A DNA stretch of 64,000 nt, taken from positions 186,001 to 250,000 of the forward strand of contig WRDF01000001.1 of assembly GCA_009783565.1 (NCBI GenBank). Reading direction: 5' to 3'. The DNA is from Rikenellaceae bacterium (GTDB taxonomy: Bacteria > Bacteroidota > Bacteroidia > Bacteroidales > Rikenellaceae). Within the stretch, counting starts at the first letter, position 1, and the number at the start of each line of letters is the position of its first letter. The translations under genes and the position numbers were made by a program. The notes under the pieces were generated by a model. The model saw only the letters and a list, made by a program, of their open reading frames with translations, was not told the origin of the DNA and did no database searches. Shown piece after piece: positions 52,034 to 62,591 of this stretch.

Positions 52034-54613
52034 ATGAACATCAATTCATTGACGATCAAGGCTCAGGAGCTGCTGCAAAGTGCATTTCAATTTGCGGCGG
52101 ACAGGGGGCAGCAGGCCGTAGAGCCGGTGCATGTTCTGGCGGCGGCGACGGCCGACGACGATTCTCTGGGTGCGTTCCTGCTGGGACGCGTGGGCGTGAA
52201 CGTGAAAGGGCTGCGCGGCGAAGTGCAGAGCGCAATGAACTCGCTGCCGAAGGTTTCGGGCGGAAACACGGAGCAATATTTCGCACCCGCAACATCGCGC
52301 GTAGTTCAGAAAGCCGTCGATTTCACAAAGCCACTGGGCGACAAATACGCATCTGTCGAGCATATTCTGCTCGCGCTCGTGGCCGAAGCCGGCGATGCAT
52401 CTAAATTGTTGAAGCAGGCCGGAGCGTCGGAAAAAGAACTCATGGCGGCGATAAAGGAATTCCGCAAAGGCGCGACCGTAGACAGCCAGACCGCCGAACA
52501 GACGTTCGATGCGCTGGGCAAATACGCGTTGCACCTCAACGCCCTGGCACGCGAAGGGCGGCTCGACCCCGTAATAGGGCGCGACGAGGAGATACGCCGC
52601 GTGCTGCAAATCCTGTCGCGGCGCACGAAGAACAATCCTATTCTGGTAGGTGAGCCGGGAGTGGGTAAAACTGCCATCGCGGAGGGTATCGCACACCGCA
52701 TCGTGGACGGCGACGTGCCGGAGAACCTGAAAACCAAGCAGATATACTCACTCGACATGGGCGCGCTGATAGCCGGCGCGAAATACAAGGGCGAGTTCGA
52801 GGAACGGCTGAAAGGAGTCGTCAGTGAGGTGACGCAAAGCGAGGGCGAGATATTACTATTTATCGACGAGATTCACACGCTGGTGGGCGCGGGTAAGAGC
52901 GACGGCGCAATGGATGCGGCGAATATCCTGAAACCCGCTCTGGCTCGCGGCGAATTGCGCACCATCGGCGCGACGACTTTGGACGAATATCAGAAATATT
53001 TCGAAAAAGACAAAGCTCTCGAACGTCGCTTTCAGATGGTCGTTATCGACGAGCCGACGGCCGAAGATGCGATTTCCATATTGCGCGGGCTGAAAGAGCG
53101 TTATGAAAACCACCATCAGGTGCACATACGCGACGAGGCTATCGTGGCCGCCGTCGAGCTTTCGCAACGCTACATCACGTCGCGTTTTCTGCCCGACAAG
53201 GCCATCGACCTTATCGACGAGGCCGCCGCGCGCCTGCGCATCGAGATGAATTCCGTGCCCGAGCATATCGACACGCTCGACCGTCGGGCAAGGCAGTTGG
53301 AAATCGAGCGCGAGGCCATTCGCCGTGAAGGCGACATGCAGCGCATCGAGCAGCTTACGCGCGAGATAGACGACGTTAACGCCGAGCGCAATGCCCAGCG
53401 GGCCAAGTGGCAGGGCGAACGCGACCTGCTGGCCGGCATTCAGCACAACAAAGAGCTTATCGAGAAACTGAAAGTGCAGGCCAACGAGGCCGAACGCAGC
53501 GGCGATTACGGCGCGGTGGCCGAAATCCGCTACGGCAAGATGCGCGAGGCGGAAGCGGAAATCGCACGCCTGCAAGAAGAACTCGGCGGACAGGAGACGA
53601 TGATCCGCGAGGAGGTGACAGGGGAGGATATTGCCGAGGTCGTATCGCGCTGGACAGGCATCCCAGTGAAGCGTATGCTGGCGAGCGAGCGTGAAAAGCT
53701 GCTGCACATGGAGGACGAGCTACGCCGACGCGTAGTGGGTCAGACAGTGGCGATTACCGCCATATCCGACGCCGTGCGCCGCAGCCGCGCGGGACTTCAA
53801 GATGCCAAACGTCCCGTCGGGTCGTTCATTTTCCTGGGTTCGACGGGTGTGGGTAAGACCGAACTCGCAAAGGCGTTGGCGGAATTCCTGTTCAACGACG
53901 AGAACATGCTCACGCGCATCGACATGAGCGAATATCAGGAACGCCATGCCGTTTCGCGGCTTATCGGCGCGCCTCCCGGATATGTGGGATACGACGAGGG
54001 CGGTCAGCTGACAGAAGCTGTGCGCCGCAAACCGTATTCGGTGGTTCTGCTGGACGAGATTGAAAAGGCGCATCCCGATGTGTTCAATATCCTGTTGCAG
54101 GTTCTGGACGACGGCCGCCTGACCGACAACAAGGGACGAACGGCCGATTTTCGCAACACGATTATAATAATGACGTCGAATCTGGGGTCGCACCTGATAA
54201 TGGAGAATTTTTCGGGCGGAGAGATAACCGACGAGGTTGTGGAGAACACCCGCGAGAGCGTTGTCGAACTGATGCGCCAGACGCTGAAACCCGAATTTCT
54301 GAACCGTATCGACGAGACGGTGATGTTCACGCCGCTTACGCGCGCCGACGTAGTGAGCATCGTGGAGATCCAGATCGCCGCCCTGAGGCGCATTTTGCGT
54401 GAAAACGGCATCTCGCTGGAAGTGACCACAGGGGCGGAAGCATGGCTCGCCGATGAGGGCTACGACCCTATGTTCGGCGCGCGGCCGGTGCGTCGCACAA
54501 TCCAACGCTATGTGGTAAACGATCTGTCGAAGCAGATTCTCGCCGGCAGCGTGAACCGCGAACGCCCGATAGTTATCGATGCCGATGCGGCGGGGTTGGT
54601 TTTCAGGAATTGA
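52034..54613 (+). CDS. clpB: ATP-dependent disaggregase ClpB
   Basis: AAA+ chaperone that resolves protein aggregates with DnaK. 859 residues: N-terminal double Clp_N repeat, NBD1 with Walker [21 protein letters not shown] and Walker [14 protein letters not shown], a long coiled-coil middle domain ([20 protein letters not shown] to [14 protein letters not shown]), NBD2 with [20 protein letters not shown] and [20 protein letters not shown], and the ClpB C-terminal small domain ([15 protein letters not shown]). No ClpP-binding loop is needed for this family. No CIRCE or other heat-shock operator was seen upstream; repeats precede it. Confidence 0.98.
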   Translation: MNINSLTIKAQELLQSAFQFAADRGQQAVEPVHVLAAATADDDSLGAFLLGRVGVNVKGLRGEVQSAMNSLPKVSGGNTEQYFAPATSRVVQKAVDFTKPLGDKYASVEHILLALVAEAGDASKLLKQAGASEKELMAAIKEFRKGATVDSQTAEQTFDALGKYALHLNALAREGRLDPVIGRDEEIRRVLQILSRRTKNNPILVGEPGVGKTAIAEGIAHRIVDGDVPENLKTKQIYSLDMGALIAGAKYKGEFEERLKGVVSEVTQSEGEILLFIDEIHTLVGAGKSDGAMDAANILKPALARGELRTIGATTLDEYQKYFEKDKALERRFQMVVIDEPTAEDAISILRGLKERYENHHQVHIRDEAIVAAVELSQRYITSRFLPDKAIDLIDEAAARLRIEMNSVPEHIDTLDRRARQLEIEREAIRREGDMQRIEQLTREIDDVNAERNAQRAKWQGERDLLAGIQHNKELIEKLKVQANEAERSGDYGAVAEIRYGKMREAEAEIARLQEELGGQETMIREEVTGEDIAEVVSRWTGIPVKRMLASEREKLLHMEDELRRRVVGQTVAITAISDAVRRSRAGLQDAKRPVGSFIFLGSTGVGKTELAKALAEFLFNDENMLTRIDMSEYQERHAVSRLIGAPPGYVGYDEGGQLTEAVRRKPYSVVLLDEIEKAHPDVFNILLQVLDDGRLTDNKGRTADFRNTIIIMTSNLGSHLIMENFSGGEITDEVVENTRESVVELMRQTLKPEFLNRIDETVMFTPLTRADVVSIVEIQIAALRRILRENGISLEVTTGAEAWLADEGYDPMFGARPVRRTIQRYVVNDLSKQILAGSVNRERPIVIDADAAGLVFRN

Positions 54614-54636
54614 CGCGCACGTTCGGGATAAAAAAT

Positions 54637-54680
54637 AAAAAATGGATAGTCGCCCGTCAGTAGGCAATTATCCATTTTTT
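54637..54680. terminator. Bidirectional terminator between clpB and the TlpA lipoprotein gene
   Basis: Arms AAAAAATGGATA (54637-54648) and TATCCATTTTTT (54669-54680), 12 bp, with a 20-nt loop that holds a further small stem, between convergent genes. Confidence 0.75.
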
Positions 54681-54699
54681 CGTTGATAGATCTATTTAT

Positions 54700-55830
54700 T
54701 TATTCGAATAGGGAGGCGACCTTTTCGCGCAGAGCCTCGCCGCGCAGACCATCGGCGATGATTCTGCCTTCTCTGTCTAACAGCAGCAACTTAGGAATGC
54801 CGGTGACGGCATAGCGCTGCGCAGTAGGACATGTCCATCCTTGGAGCGACGATACCTGCGGCCAATCCATGTGGTAGTCTGCTATCTTTTGCAGCCATGC
54901 GTCACGCTGGTGTTCCTCGTCGAGCGATACGCCGTATATCTCGAATCCCTTAGCGTGGAAATCATCGTGTATGGCTTTGAGGTTGGGCACTTCGCGCAGG
55001 CAGGGGCCGCACCACGACGCCCAGAAGTCGATCAGCACATATTTCCCGCGCAACGACGACAGTTTAATATGTACACCGTCGGGACCCGGCAGGTCTATTT
55101 CGGGTGCAATGCCGCCGACATTAACGTCGAGTCGTTCATCGATTCTTGCTCTGAGACTGCGCCCGGCAGCCGACTCGCGAACGCGCGGGGTAAGCTGCTC
55201 ATAGAATCTCACGCCGTCCTCGATAGGTCTATTGGGAAGAACATGAGATTCTATCATATAGGCCGTGGCCATCAGATTGGTCGTGGTGTCCATCCTCGCT
55301 TCGAATGCATTGGCCAGATGTTCGTCCATCATCGCGAATGCTTTAAGCACAGAATCAATGGCGACAGGATCGTCCCGTACATTCGACAACTGCATCATAC
55401 GACCGAGCCCGAAGAGAGCTGTCATCAACTGAGACGAGCGGGCGGCTTCGATCATTTCCTGTTCAGGGGTCTGCGGAACCTCGATGCCCATCTTATTCTC
55501 ATCTTGGCCACTACCCGGCCGCACGACAACGTGCAATGGTTCATCTTCAAAGATCACAGTTTTTCTATAACCATCCTCGCCTGCCGCGAGCGTTATGATC
55601 CGCCCGACTTCGGAGCTGGTGATCTCGAACCGTCCGTCGACGACCGTTAAGATCTCGTCGGGTACGGCTTCTCTCGCCGATGGTGACGCGCTGTGGAATA
55701 CATAAACCGTATTACCGTCACCGCCTTCCCAGCTGCCCGTAATAAGGTAGGTCTTAGCTTGTCGACCGACCCCGCAAGCCGCAGCTACGGCTATGGCTGC
55801 TGCGACTATAAAAATTGATGCTCTCTTCAT
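54700..55830 (-). CDS. TlpA-family thioredoxin lipoprotein
   Basis: A 376-residue protein with lipoprotein signal AAAIAVAAAC (Cys 19), a DUF4369-like N-terminal region (ITGSWEGGDGNTVYVFHSAS), a helical middle and a thioredoxin domain (about 235-376) with WASWCGPCLREVPNLKAIHD and the Pro loop VTGIPKLLLLDREG. It is the last gene of the locus that starts with the ECF sigma factor, but a hairpin at 55863-55902 separates it from the preceding gene. Third TlpA-type protein in the window; it probably keeps thiols of imported or exported proteins in the right state. Confidence 0.9.
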   Translation of the reverse strand: MKRASIFIVAAAIAVAAACGVGRQAKTYLITGSWEGGDGNTVYVFHSASPSAREAVPDEILTVVDGRFEITSSEVGRIITLAAGEDGYRKTVIFEDEPLHVVVRPGSGQDENKMGIEVPQTPEQEMIEAARSSQLMTALFGLGRMMQLSNVRDDPVAIDSVLKAFAMMDEHLANAFEARMDTTTNLMATAYMIESHVLPNRPIEDGVRFYEQLTPRVRESAAGRSLRARIDERLDVNVGGIAPEIDLPGPDGVHIKLSSLRGKYVLIDFWASWCGPCLREVPNLKAIHDDFHAKGFEIYGVSLDEEHQRDAWLQKIADYHMDWPQVSSLQGWTCPTAQRYAVTGIPKLLLLDREGRIIADGLRGEALREKVASLFE

Positions 55831-55862
55831 TTTGTCGTTTTGTTATTTTTGGTTATGGTACT

Positions 55863-55902
55863 GTGCCTGTGCAGAACTTAATCAAAAGTTCTGCACAGGC
55901 AC
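55863..55902 (-). terminator. Hairpin between the metallopeptidase-like gene and the TlpA gene
   Basis: Perfect 17-bp stem (55863-55879 and 55886-55902), 6-nt loop. A strong stem but no long T run, so it may only attenuate read-through into the TlpA gene. Confidence 0.65.
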
Positions 55903-55918
55903 GAATACCGAAGTTGTG

Positions 55919-57109
55919 TTAATTAGGTTCTACCGGCGTAAAGCCAAAGTTCTCTAAGAAGACTTGTTTTGCAAGTGGTATTTTCTGATTGATCAGGTCT
56001 ATCGAGGCTTGCCCGCCAGTGCCGCTCGTAGTCGCGTTGATCATGTTCGTGCTGCCCGGACCCGTTAAGATACTGTTGTAAAATGCTGCTTTCTGGGCTG
56101 CCGTCTTGGTGGTTATGAATACATAGAAGTCGCCCAGGTCCTGACCTATGGAAGGCCTTGCCTTGGTAATAGCGGGAGCATCAACTGCCGGTATCAATAT
56201 ACCCCAAAATATATACTCCTCAGCTCGCGACCACCAGGAAGTACCGGTGAATCCGAGTCTTCCCGGTTTCAAAACCCCTTGTCTCCACCATGGGAAGTTG
56301 GCATGTTCATCGGGAACCGGAATAACATTCCACCACTGCTTATTCGGACCCTCGTCCGGCCAGTATGCAAAGACGCCCGGAGGTTCGTTAGCTGTCAACG
56401 AGTAGCTGGATGGGTTGACGACGTCGCCGTTAACCCAGTGCGGATTAAGGACGGTAGTGCCGACATTTCGGGAAGGATTTGTCACCAGAACGAAGTCCTG
56501 CAAGCCCGACCATGCGGCAGCAGTGTTGAAGGTGAGTGTGGGTCCGACAATGCGTTCTACGATCATCGATATCCACGCTTCTCTCAAACTCTCGTCGTTC
56601 GGATCGAAATCACTGTTAACGCCCGCCAGAATCAACGCCGTGCGCGTCACATTACCATACAGGTTTTGGAAGACCTGGCGTGAGAAATTCGGCGGTTCAT
56701 CATACTTCTCCCATCCCCACCGGAAAGGTCGTTGCAGGTCACCGACCAAAAGTATCATGGGCTGTAAGTTATTTGCAATAAATCCTTCCGGAAATGCGCT
56801 GAACACCTTATTTTCGAGGAAATCGAGAACCGGCACAACGTAATCCGGATCGGCAGGCGTATAAGGCATGCCGTCCACCGGAACCATCTGCGTCCAGTTC
56901 CAGGCGAAAAGAGCCTCTTCGAATTCGTACTGGATGAGTAAACTATATCCTTCGTTCAATTCGGCGATTCTGGCATTGGCCTCAGGGTTCGACCCTCCTT
57001 CTCCTCCCCCTCCTAATCTGAGTTCCACCGGACCACCCGGGTCGCTCATATCGCACGCGGCAAGCAACAGAACAGCAAACGCGGCGATATAATATTTGAA
57101 AGTTTTCAT
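55919..57109 (-). CDS. Zinc metallopeptidase-like lipoprotein of SusCD loci, catalytic motif apparently lost
   Basis: A 396-residue lipoprotein (lipobox AVLLLAAC, Cys 19). Layout resembles the lipoproteins next to SusC/SusD that carry an HExxH zinc site (Peptidase_Mx1, substrate-import-associated group): an N-terminal LIQYEFEEALFAWNW region, a PMILLVGDLQ block at about 118-126, RTALILAGVNSDFDPND at 156-172. In active members the HExxH follows about 12-20 residues later; here the place reads MIVERIVGP (Val 184, Glu 185, Val 188), so both His ligands are missing. It would then bind rather than cleave its ligand. Family assignment is moderate; the gene lies 21 nt after susD. Confidence 0.6.
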   Translation of the reverse strand: MKTFKYYIAAFAVLLLAACDMSDPGGPVELRLGGGGEGGSNPEANARIAELNEGYSLLIQYEFEEALFAWNWTQMVPVDGMPYTPADPDYVVPVLDFLENKVFSAFPEGFIANNLQPMILLVGDLQRPFRWGWEKYDEPPNFSRQVFQNLYGNVTRTALILAGVNSDFDPNDESLREAWISMIVERIVGPTLTFNTAAAWSGLQDFVLVTNPSRNVGTTVLNPHWVNGDVVNPSSYSLTANEPPGVFAYWPDEGPNKQWWNVIPVPDEHANFPWWRQGVLKPGRLGFTGTSWWSRAEEYIFWGILIPAVDAPAITKARPSIGQDLGDFYVFITTKTAAQKAAFYNSILTGPGSTNMINATTSGTGGQASIDLINQKIPLAKQVFLENFGFTPVEPN

Positions 57110-57130
57110 AGTAATTAAGTTTTTAATGAA

Positions 57131-58855
57131 TTATGGATTAACTTGCGAACCGCGCTCAGGACGGAAGTTCGGAACAAGGACCGGTCCGTTATAGTCGCGC
57201 TCCGCCTGGGGGAAGTTCACAACGTAGGCCTGGTCGTCCTGATTTAGCACATAGTAGACGGAACGCAAACGGTGGACGATCCTTGGCTGGCCGGTGCGGC
57301 GCAGATCCCACCAACGGTGCTGTTCCTCGAAGCAAAGTTCGCGACGGCGCTCTTCCCAGATGAACTCCACAAGCGATTTTCCATTGAGCGGGAAACCGGC
57401 CGGGGTCAGCATGGTGTATGGAGAAATTCGCTTAGAACGCAGGTCGTTTAGAAGTTCTACGGCTCTGGCGTTGTTGGGATTCGGCCTGCGCGCATACGCT
57501 TCGGCCAGCGTTACGTAGACCTCGCCCGTGCGCAGCGCGAACTGACCCATCGTACCCCCGTTTTCATCGAATTTCAAAGGACGGTTTGCATAGTGAAGGG
57601 CCGGGAAATCATTACTCGAAGTAATGGTCCAATCCTCGATAAACCAGTAGCATCTCCGTCTATCACCATGCGGGGTGAAGGTTAGTGCAGGTACGTCCAC
57701 CGGTCCTGATGGAGTTGTTACTGTTCCCGGGTTCGGAATCCAGTAAAAGTCGAATATGTCAATAATAGGAGAGACTATATTCTCGTGATCCTTCGACGTC
57801 GATGGGCGGAAAAAAGATGTAGCACGATTCGTAGGATAAAGCGCACCGGAGAAAGACTGGCTTAGAGTTCCCGATCTGCTCTCGCCGAATACCCATGTAA
57901 GCTCTGTGTTGGCAGCATTCATAAAGTTCACTGTTGCCAAACTGCCACTACCGCCGGTAAGAGAGTATCCCGCAAACGCAATGGCTCCTGCATTATTATT
58001 CGCCGTCGGATCCCAAACTGTCGTTTCCCTGGTAGCAGCCGCCCATCTTCTTTGGGATATATCCCAAAGAGGGTATTGGTTGAGATTCAGGAACTCTTCG
58101 CCATAGGCGATAACATCGTCCCAACGCTCCATGTAAAGTGCGATCCTCATAGCGAGTATCAATGCCGCACCGTACTTGATCTCATACAGGTTGGTGATAT
58201 TCTTTCCGCGCAGGTTATCGAGAGCCATCTCGATGTCGGAAACTATCAACTCGTCCCACACTTCACGCATCGTAGCGCGAGGAATCGGGTGAGGCGTAGG
58301 CGCTACGCTTGTCTTTATCGGTATGCAAAGATCCGTAGGCTGAGCAGCGTTGTAGGCCGGCCCATAGATATTGGCAAGAATAAAGTATGCGAATGCGCGA
58401 TGAAAAGCTGCCTGTCCGCGAAGTATTTCCTTTTCTGTCTGAGTTCCTTCGGTGTCGTCCACCGCATCAAGACAGACAGTCGCGATCAGGGCCTGAGAGT
58501 AGAAGTAAAGATAACCTCTGTCCGTAAAATCGGCACTCTCCACTTCTCCCTGCCAAGTATAGGAGTCGCCATATTGTTGAATCCCATCTTCTCCCGCACC
58601 TTGGTCGGGACGTACCGTACCATTGATGCGACTGTCGAACCACTCGACATCGTCGGACATGTATGTCACGAATCGATATCTGGCGAAGATGTTCTGGAAG
58701 TATCCTTCACCACGAAGCAATTCTGCAAAATGCTCGGTAGTCGTAGGGATGATCTCATTCTGGGACTGTCGCTCGAGGAAGTCGTTGCAGCCCGCGGTGA
58801 GCAGCAACGCACCCAGCGCCATGCAGAAGAAAGTTCTATATAATATCTTTTTCAT
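57131..58855 (-). CDS. SusD/RagB family substrate-binding lipoprotein
   Basis: A 574-residue outer-membrane lipoprotein (LLTAGCNDFLERQSQNEIIP, Cys 23). N-terminal SusD-like TPR region: GQAAFHRAFAYFILANIYGP, GNEIYEIKYGAALIL-like ITNLYEIKYGAALILAMRIA. C-terminal RagB/SusD domain: FALRTGEVYVTLAEAYARR, WEERRRELCFEEQHRWWDLR, the typical signature. It binds substrate above the SusC channel. The substrate is not revealed; no glycoside hydrolase is in the locus, which makes a peptide or other non-glycan substrate possible. Confidence 0.95.
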   Translation of the reverse strand: MKKILYRTFFCMALGALLLTAGCNDFLERQSQNEIIPTTTEHFAELLRGEGYFQNIFARYRFVTYMSDDVEWFDSRINGTVRPDQGAGEDGIQQYGDSYTWQGEVESADFTDRGYLYFYSQALIATVCLDAVDDTEGTQTEKEILRGQAAFHRAFAYFILANIYGPAYNAAQPTDLCIPIKTSVAPTPHPIPRATMREVWDELIVSDIEMALDNLRGKNITNLYEIKYGAALILAMRIALYMERWDDVIAYGEEFLNLNQYPLWDISQRRWAAATRETTVWDPTANNNAGAIAFAGYSLTGGSGSLATVNFMNAANTELTWVFGESRSGTLSQSFSGALYPTNRATSFFRPSTSKDHENIVSPIIDIFDFYWIPNPGTVTTPSGPVDVPALTFTPHGDRRRCYWFIEDWTITSSNDFPALHYANRPLKFDENGGTMGQFALRTGEVYVTLAEAYARRPNPNNARAVELLNDLRSKRISPYTMLTPAGFPLNGKSLVEFIWEERRRELCFEEQHRWWDLRRTGQPRIVHRLRSVYYVLNQDDQAYVVNFPQAERDYNGPVLVPNFRPERGSQVNP

Positions 58856-58873
58856 CGTATCGTTGTTTTTGAA

Positions 58874-61800
58874 TTAAAAGGTAACATTCAGGTTAAGCGA
58901 GAAGATCCGAGGTACGGCCACATTCGCATTCGGCCCCATCATCGGGTCAAATCCGTTCCAGGCCTTGTCGGCGATGAGGAAGAGGTTTGATGCCTGGAAA
59001 GAGACATTGATGTCGTTCAGACCCAGATGACGCTTGGACCATTCACCCGGTATGCGGTATGCCAAGGTGAGGTTAGCCATGCGGATATGATCCGTGCTCG
59101 CAACTCTTACGCTCGATTCGTCATAAAATCGCATCCCTATATCGTTGGTACGTGCATCCGGCCTGATAAATCCTGTTCTTGCCGCATTCATAGTAAGCCG
59201 TAGAATGGCATCGGCGTCGAACAGAGCGGGAATATTGGTATGCGCTTCATCGCCCGGTTTCTTCCACCTGTTATTAAGATCCTTGCTTGCGTTCTGCATT
59301 GGCGTGAGCAGTCTGTTCGGCTGTCCGTTCACGATCCCTGGCAAACGCGCCACCAATCCGAGGAAGTAGTTGAACTGGGTGTTCAGGCGCAGGTTTTTGT
59401 AACGCGCACCGAACGCTATCGAGCCATTGTGCGGACTACCGCCACGATTGGCAGCGATGCCCGAATTCACCACGTCTATGAAAAAAGATGAAGGGTTGTA
59501 TATGGGCGTCTCGACAATCTGTCCGTCGACCATTCTGTCCCACATGTCCCGCCCTTGCTCAAAGAATAAGGGATAGCCGGTGGCAGGGTCGAGACGCGAG
59601 AAATGATAGGAGTAAAGCGTTCCGACAGGTGCACCTTCAACGGTTACATCGCCATTGACCCACCTGGCCGGTGACTCCGCGCTGTCGAATGCCGACTGGG
59701 TAACCACATTTCGGTTGTAGGCATATATGATCCTTCCCCAGAAATCGACATCACGGTTGCGGATGAAGAAGCCCATAAGTTCGGCTTCGACACCTCTGTT
59801 CTCCATCTTACCTCCGTTGAATTTATAAAACTCTATACCGTTCACCTGCGATATCTGACGGTTCAATATAACATCCGAGGCATATTTGGCATAGACCTCA
59901 CCCGTGAACGTAAGTCGTCCGTTCCACAACTCCAAATCCAGACCCGCATTGAAGTGGTTGGTCTTTTCCCAGCGCAGGTCGGGATTCGGGAAGTATGCTA
60001 TATGCGATTCGAAGAATCCCTTTCCTGTATTAAATGCGCCGAGTCTTGCCACCAGATCGGGCGACGTATTGGAGTCGGCCAATCCTTGAAGTCCCCAGCC
60101 TGCCCGTAAAGCCAGTCTCGATATGGTCGGATTGTCTATCAGGAAATGCTCGTTGCTCAGATTGTACCGCGCACCGGCTGCCCAAATGGGGCGGAAGCGA
60201 TACTTTGGATTGCTGCCGAAAGAGTTCGACCCTTCCATACGAGCGCTGGCATTGACGAACAGTTTGTTTCTGAACGCATAGTGAATCTGACCGATAAACG
60301 ACGCAAGGTTTGTAGTAGTTTTTACGATACTTGGCCGTAACGCATCAGCAGCTCTGCCGCCGGGGCGGAAATGAGATATGTTACCATCTATCCTTGGTGT
60401 GCTGCCACTATCATTTACCCATGCGTCCATGATCGGAGATACGGTTCCTCCGCGCTCCTTCATCCAGCCCCATGCCGTGGTGCGGAAAGAGTTAAAAATA
60501 GAGCTCTCGACATAACTGAATGCATCGAACGAAATCATATGATCCATATCGATGACCGTGGAATAACCTATCTTATGTCTCATCGTGTAGGTCTCGCGAC
60601 GTGAGTCGGTGTTCACGAGTATACCGCCCCGGCCAAGAGCCGAGTTAAGCTCATTACTCGATAAGGGAGGGTGGGCTCCGTAGTCGTAACCCCGTATTCT
60701 GCTGACATAATAAGACCTTTCAGTTGCCCATTCCTGCTGGTTCGTATTGTTGCTGTCGTAACTGCCAAGGAACTCATAGCTGAACCCGTTCCCGAATCTC
60801 CAATTTACTTGAAGACTGGCCAGAAGTCCGGCGAGCGCAGAGTTGGCGCCTGTCCTTTCCAATTCGTTCAGAGGGCTGTATAAAAATCCGGGAGGGGCTC
60901 CGCTTGAAAATGATTGGGTGTCGGTCGGATTAGGGAAAAAGAACAGAAAAGGAGTTCCGTCATCGTTATAAGCCGGAATTGTGCGAGATGTCTGTTCTGC
61001 CCATCGGGAAGGGTTGAAGCTGTGATGATAACCCAAATTATCGCTCTTATTGGCATTCAAAGAGAACCTTACATTCAGGCGATCGTTTATGGTCGCATCC
61101 AAACGTATCACGCCGGTGTATCTCTCCTGACTGCTGAGACGACCCGGGCCGCCGACGTTGGAATAGCCCAGCGAACCGTAGTAGCGAATGTTGTCGCCGC
61201 CGCCATCGAGCGTAGCGGTATGCTGGTTAGAGACAGTGTTGCGGAACAGAATACGATACCAGTCGGTATTGCGTTTGGCCATTGCCTGAACTGCGGCGTC
61301 GAATTCGCTATAAGTCAGGTCTTGGTTGAGGTATTGATTGTAAAGTCTTTCATAACCGAAATCGAGTGTTGTCGGATCGGTCTGGAAGATAAGGTTCGCG
61401 TTGATCATATCCATCGAAAGATTTATACGCTCGGTCGCATTCATAAGGTTGCGCCCGGCATAACTTTCCCGCATTCTTATAGACGTACTGCCGCGGTAGC
61501 CTACCGTAGGCGGACGCGACGCGCCTCTTCTGAGGGTCACGACGATCACGCCGTTAGCAGCGCGCGAACCGTACATGGCCGTCGCAACGGCATCTTTAAG
61601 AACCGTGATCGACTCGATGTCGTTGGGGTTGATACCCGAAATCGCACTTCCGACCAGATAGGCCGCGTCGTCGGAGTTCAGGTCGGCATAATCGATATTG
61701 ACAGGGTCGTGCAGCGGCACACCGTCCACTACCCAGAGAGGAGCCCTGTTCGCCGAAATAGTGGATGTTCCCCTGATACGTATCCGTGCCGTTGCGCCCG

Positions 61801-62557
61801 GTTCGCCCGAATCGAGGACCACCGACATACCGGAAACATGTCCGGCAAGCATTTGGTCAATACTGCTGAAACCCGCTTGTATAACATCGTCGGCCAGGAT
61901 ACTTGAAGCCGCTCCGGAATAAGCATGACGGTCGAAGTCACCGAAACCCGTTACGATGACCTGATCAATTTGTGTAGCGTCTTGTTGAAGTCTCACCGTC
62001 AGCGGGGTAGTATCCCTGATCCGTATTTCCTGGGTCCGGTAGCCGATATATCTGAACTCGAATGTCAGATCATCGGACGGCGTGGCCGTAATACGGAAAT
62101 TACCCTGCGCATCGGTGATCGTGCCACCTGTGCCGCCCCGTATCGCGACTACAACACCGACGAGCGGATGGCCGCTCTGATCGAGCACACGTCCGGTGTG
62201 GACCGTCGGCTGCACGCGGCGCGAGATGACCACCGAGCGGCCGCGCACACTCGATATGAGGTTCGTACCCTGCAACAGGCGCGACATTACCTCGTTGATG
62301 GTCGTGTTTCTGTCTGTAAAAGTCAAAGGGAGGACAGCGGCAACGTCATCGGTCTGATAAGTGAAGTCATAGCCATACGTACTTTCCAGATAGCGCACGA
62401 CACTCGTGAACGAAGCGTTGCGGAAATCGACCGCAATTTCTTGTGGCTGCTGTTGAGCTGCCGCGTTACGTTCCGAAACGAACATTCCGACGCATAGCAT
62501 GGCCAGCATCAGAAACGCTCTCGGAGAACGAACGAATTTGTCGAATTTTCTCATCAT
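58874..62557 (-). CDS. SusC/RagA family TonB-dependent transporter with STN domain
   Basis: A 1227-residue outer-membrane transporter. Signal peptide; STN domain at about 38-110 (IAVDFRNASFTSVVRYLEST, TTINEVMSRLLQGTNL); carboxypeptidase-like domain at about 117-195 (GRVLDQSGHPLVGVVVAIRG, GNFRITATPSDDLTFEFRYI); plug (SSIDQMLAGHVSGMSVVLDS, PLWVVDGVPLHDP, ESITVLKDAVATAMYGSRAA, NGVIVV); then a 22-strand barrel ending in FSLNLNVTF. The STN domain indicates signalling to an anti-sigma factor, and FecR and an ECF sigma gene lie directly upstream. Confidence 0.96.
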   Translation of the reverse strand: MMRKFDKFVRSPRAFLMLAMLCVGMFVSERNAAAQQQPQEIAVDFRNASFTSVVRYLESTYGYDFTYQTDDVAAVLPLTFTDRNTTINEVMSRLLQGTNLISSVRGRSVVISRRVQPTVHTGRVLDQSGHPLVGVVVAIRGGTGGTITDAQGNFRITATPSDDLTFEFRYIGYRTQEIRIRDTTPLTVRLQQDATQIDQVIVTGFGDFDRHAYSGAASSILADDVIQAGFSSIDQMLAGHVSGMSVVLDSGEPGATARIRIRGTSTISANRAPLWVVDGVPLHDPVNIDYADLNSDDAAYLVGSAISGINPNDIESITVLKDAVATAMYGSRAANGVIVVTLRRGASRPPTVGYRGSTSIRMRESYAGRNLMNATERINLSMDMINANLIFQTDPTTLDFGYERLYNQYLNQDLTYSEFDAAVQAMAKRNTDWYRILFRNTVSNQHTATLDGGGDNIRYYGSLGYSNVGGPGRLSSQERYTGVIRLDATINDRLNVRFSLNANKSDNLGYHHSFNPSRWAEQTSRTIPAYNDDGTPFLFFFPNPTDTQSFSSGAPPGFLYSPLNELERTGANSALAGLLASLQVNWRFGNGFSYEFLGSYDSNNTNQQEWATERSYYVSRIRGYDYGAHPPLSSNELNSALGRGGILVNTDSRRETYTMRHKIGYSTVIDMDHMISFDAFSYVESSIFNSFRTTAWGWMKERGGTVSPIMDAWVNDSGSTPRIDGNISHFRPGGRAADALRPSIVKTTTNLASFIGQIHYAFRNKLFVNASARMEGSNSFGSNPKYRFRPIWAAGARYNLSNEHFLIDNPTISRLALRAGWGLQGLADSNTSPDLVARLGAFNTGKGFFESHIAYFPNPDLRWEKTNHFNAGLDLELWNGRLTFTGEVYAKYASDVILNRQISQVNGIEFYKFNGGKMENRGVEAELMGFFIRNRDVDFWGRIIYAYNRNVVTQSAFDSAESPARWVNGDVTVEGAPVGTLYSYHFSRLDPATGYPLFFEQGRDMWDRMVDGQIVETPIYNPSSFFIDVVNSGIAANRGGSPHNGSIAFGARYKNLRLNTQFNYFLGLVARLPGIVNGQPNRLLTPMQNASKDLNNRWKKPGDEAHTNIPALFDADAILRLTMNAARTGFIRPDARTNDIGMRFYDESSVRVASTDHIRMANLTLAYRIPGEWSKRHLGLNDINVSFQASNLFLIADKAWNGFDPMMGPNANVAVPRIFSLNLNVTF

Positions 62558-62591
62558 TTTAAGGATTTTGTTAAAGGGTTTTTATTTTCGT

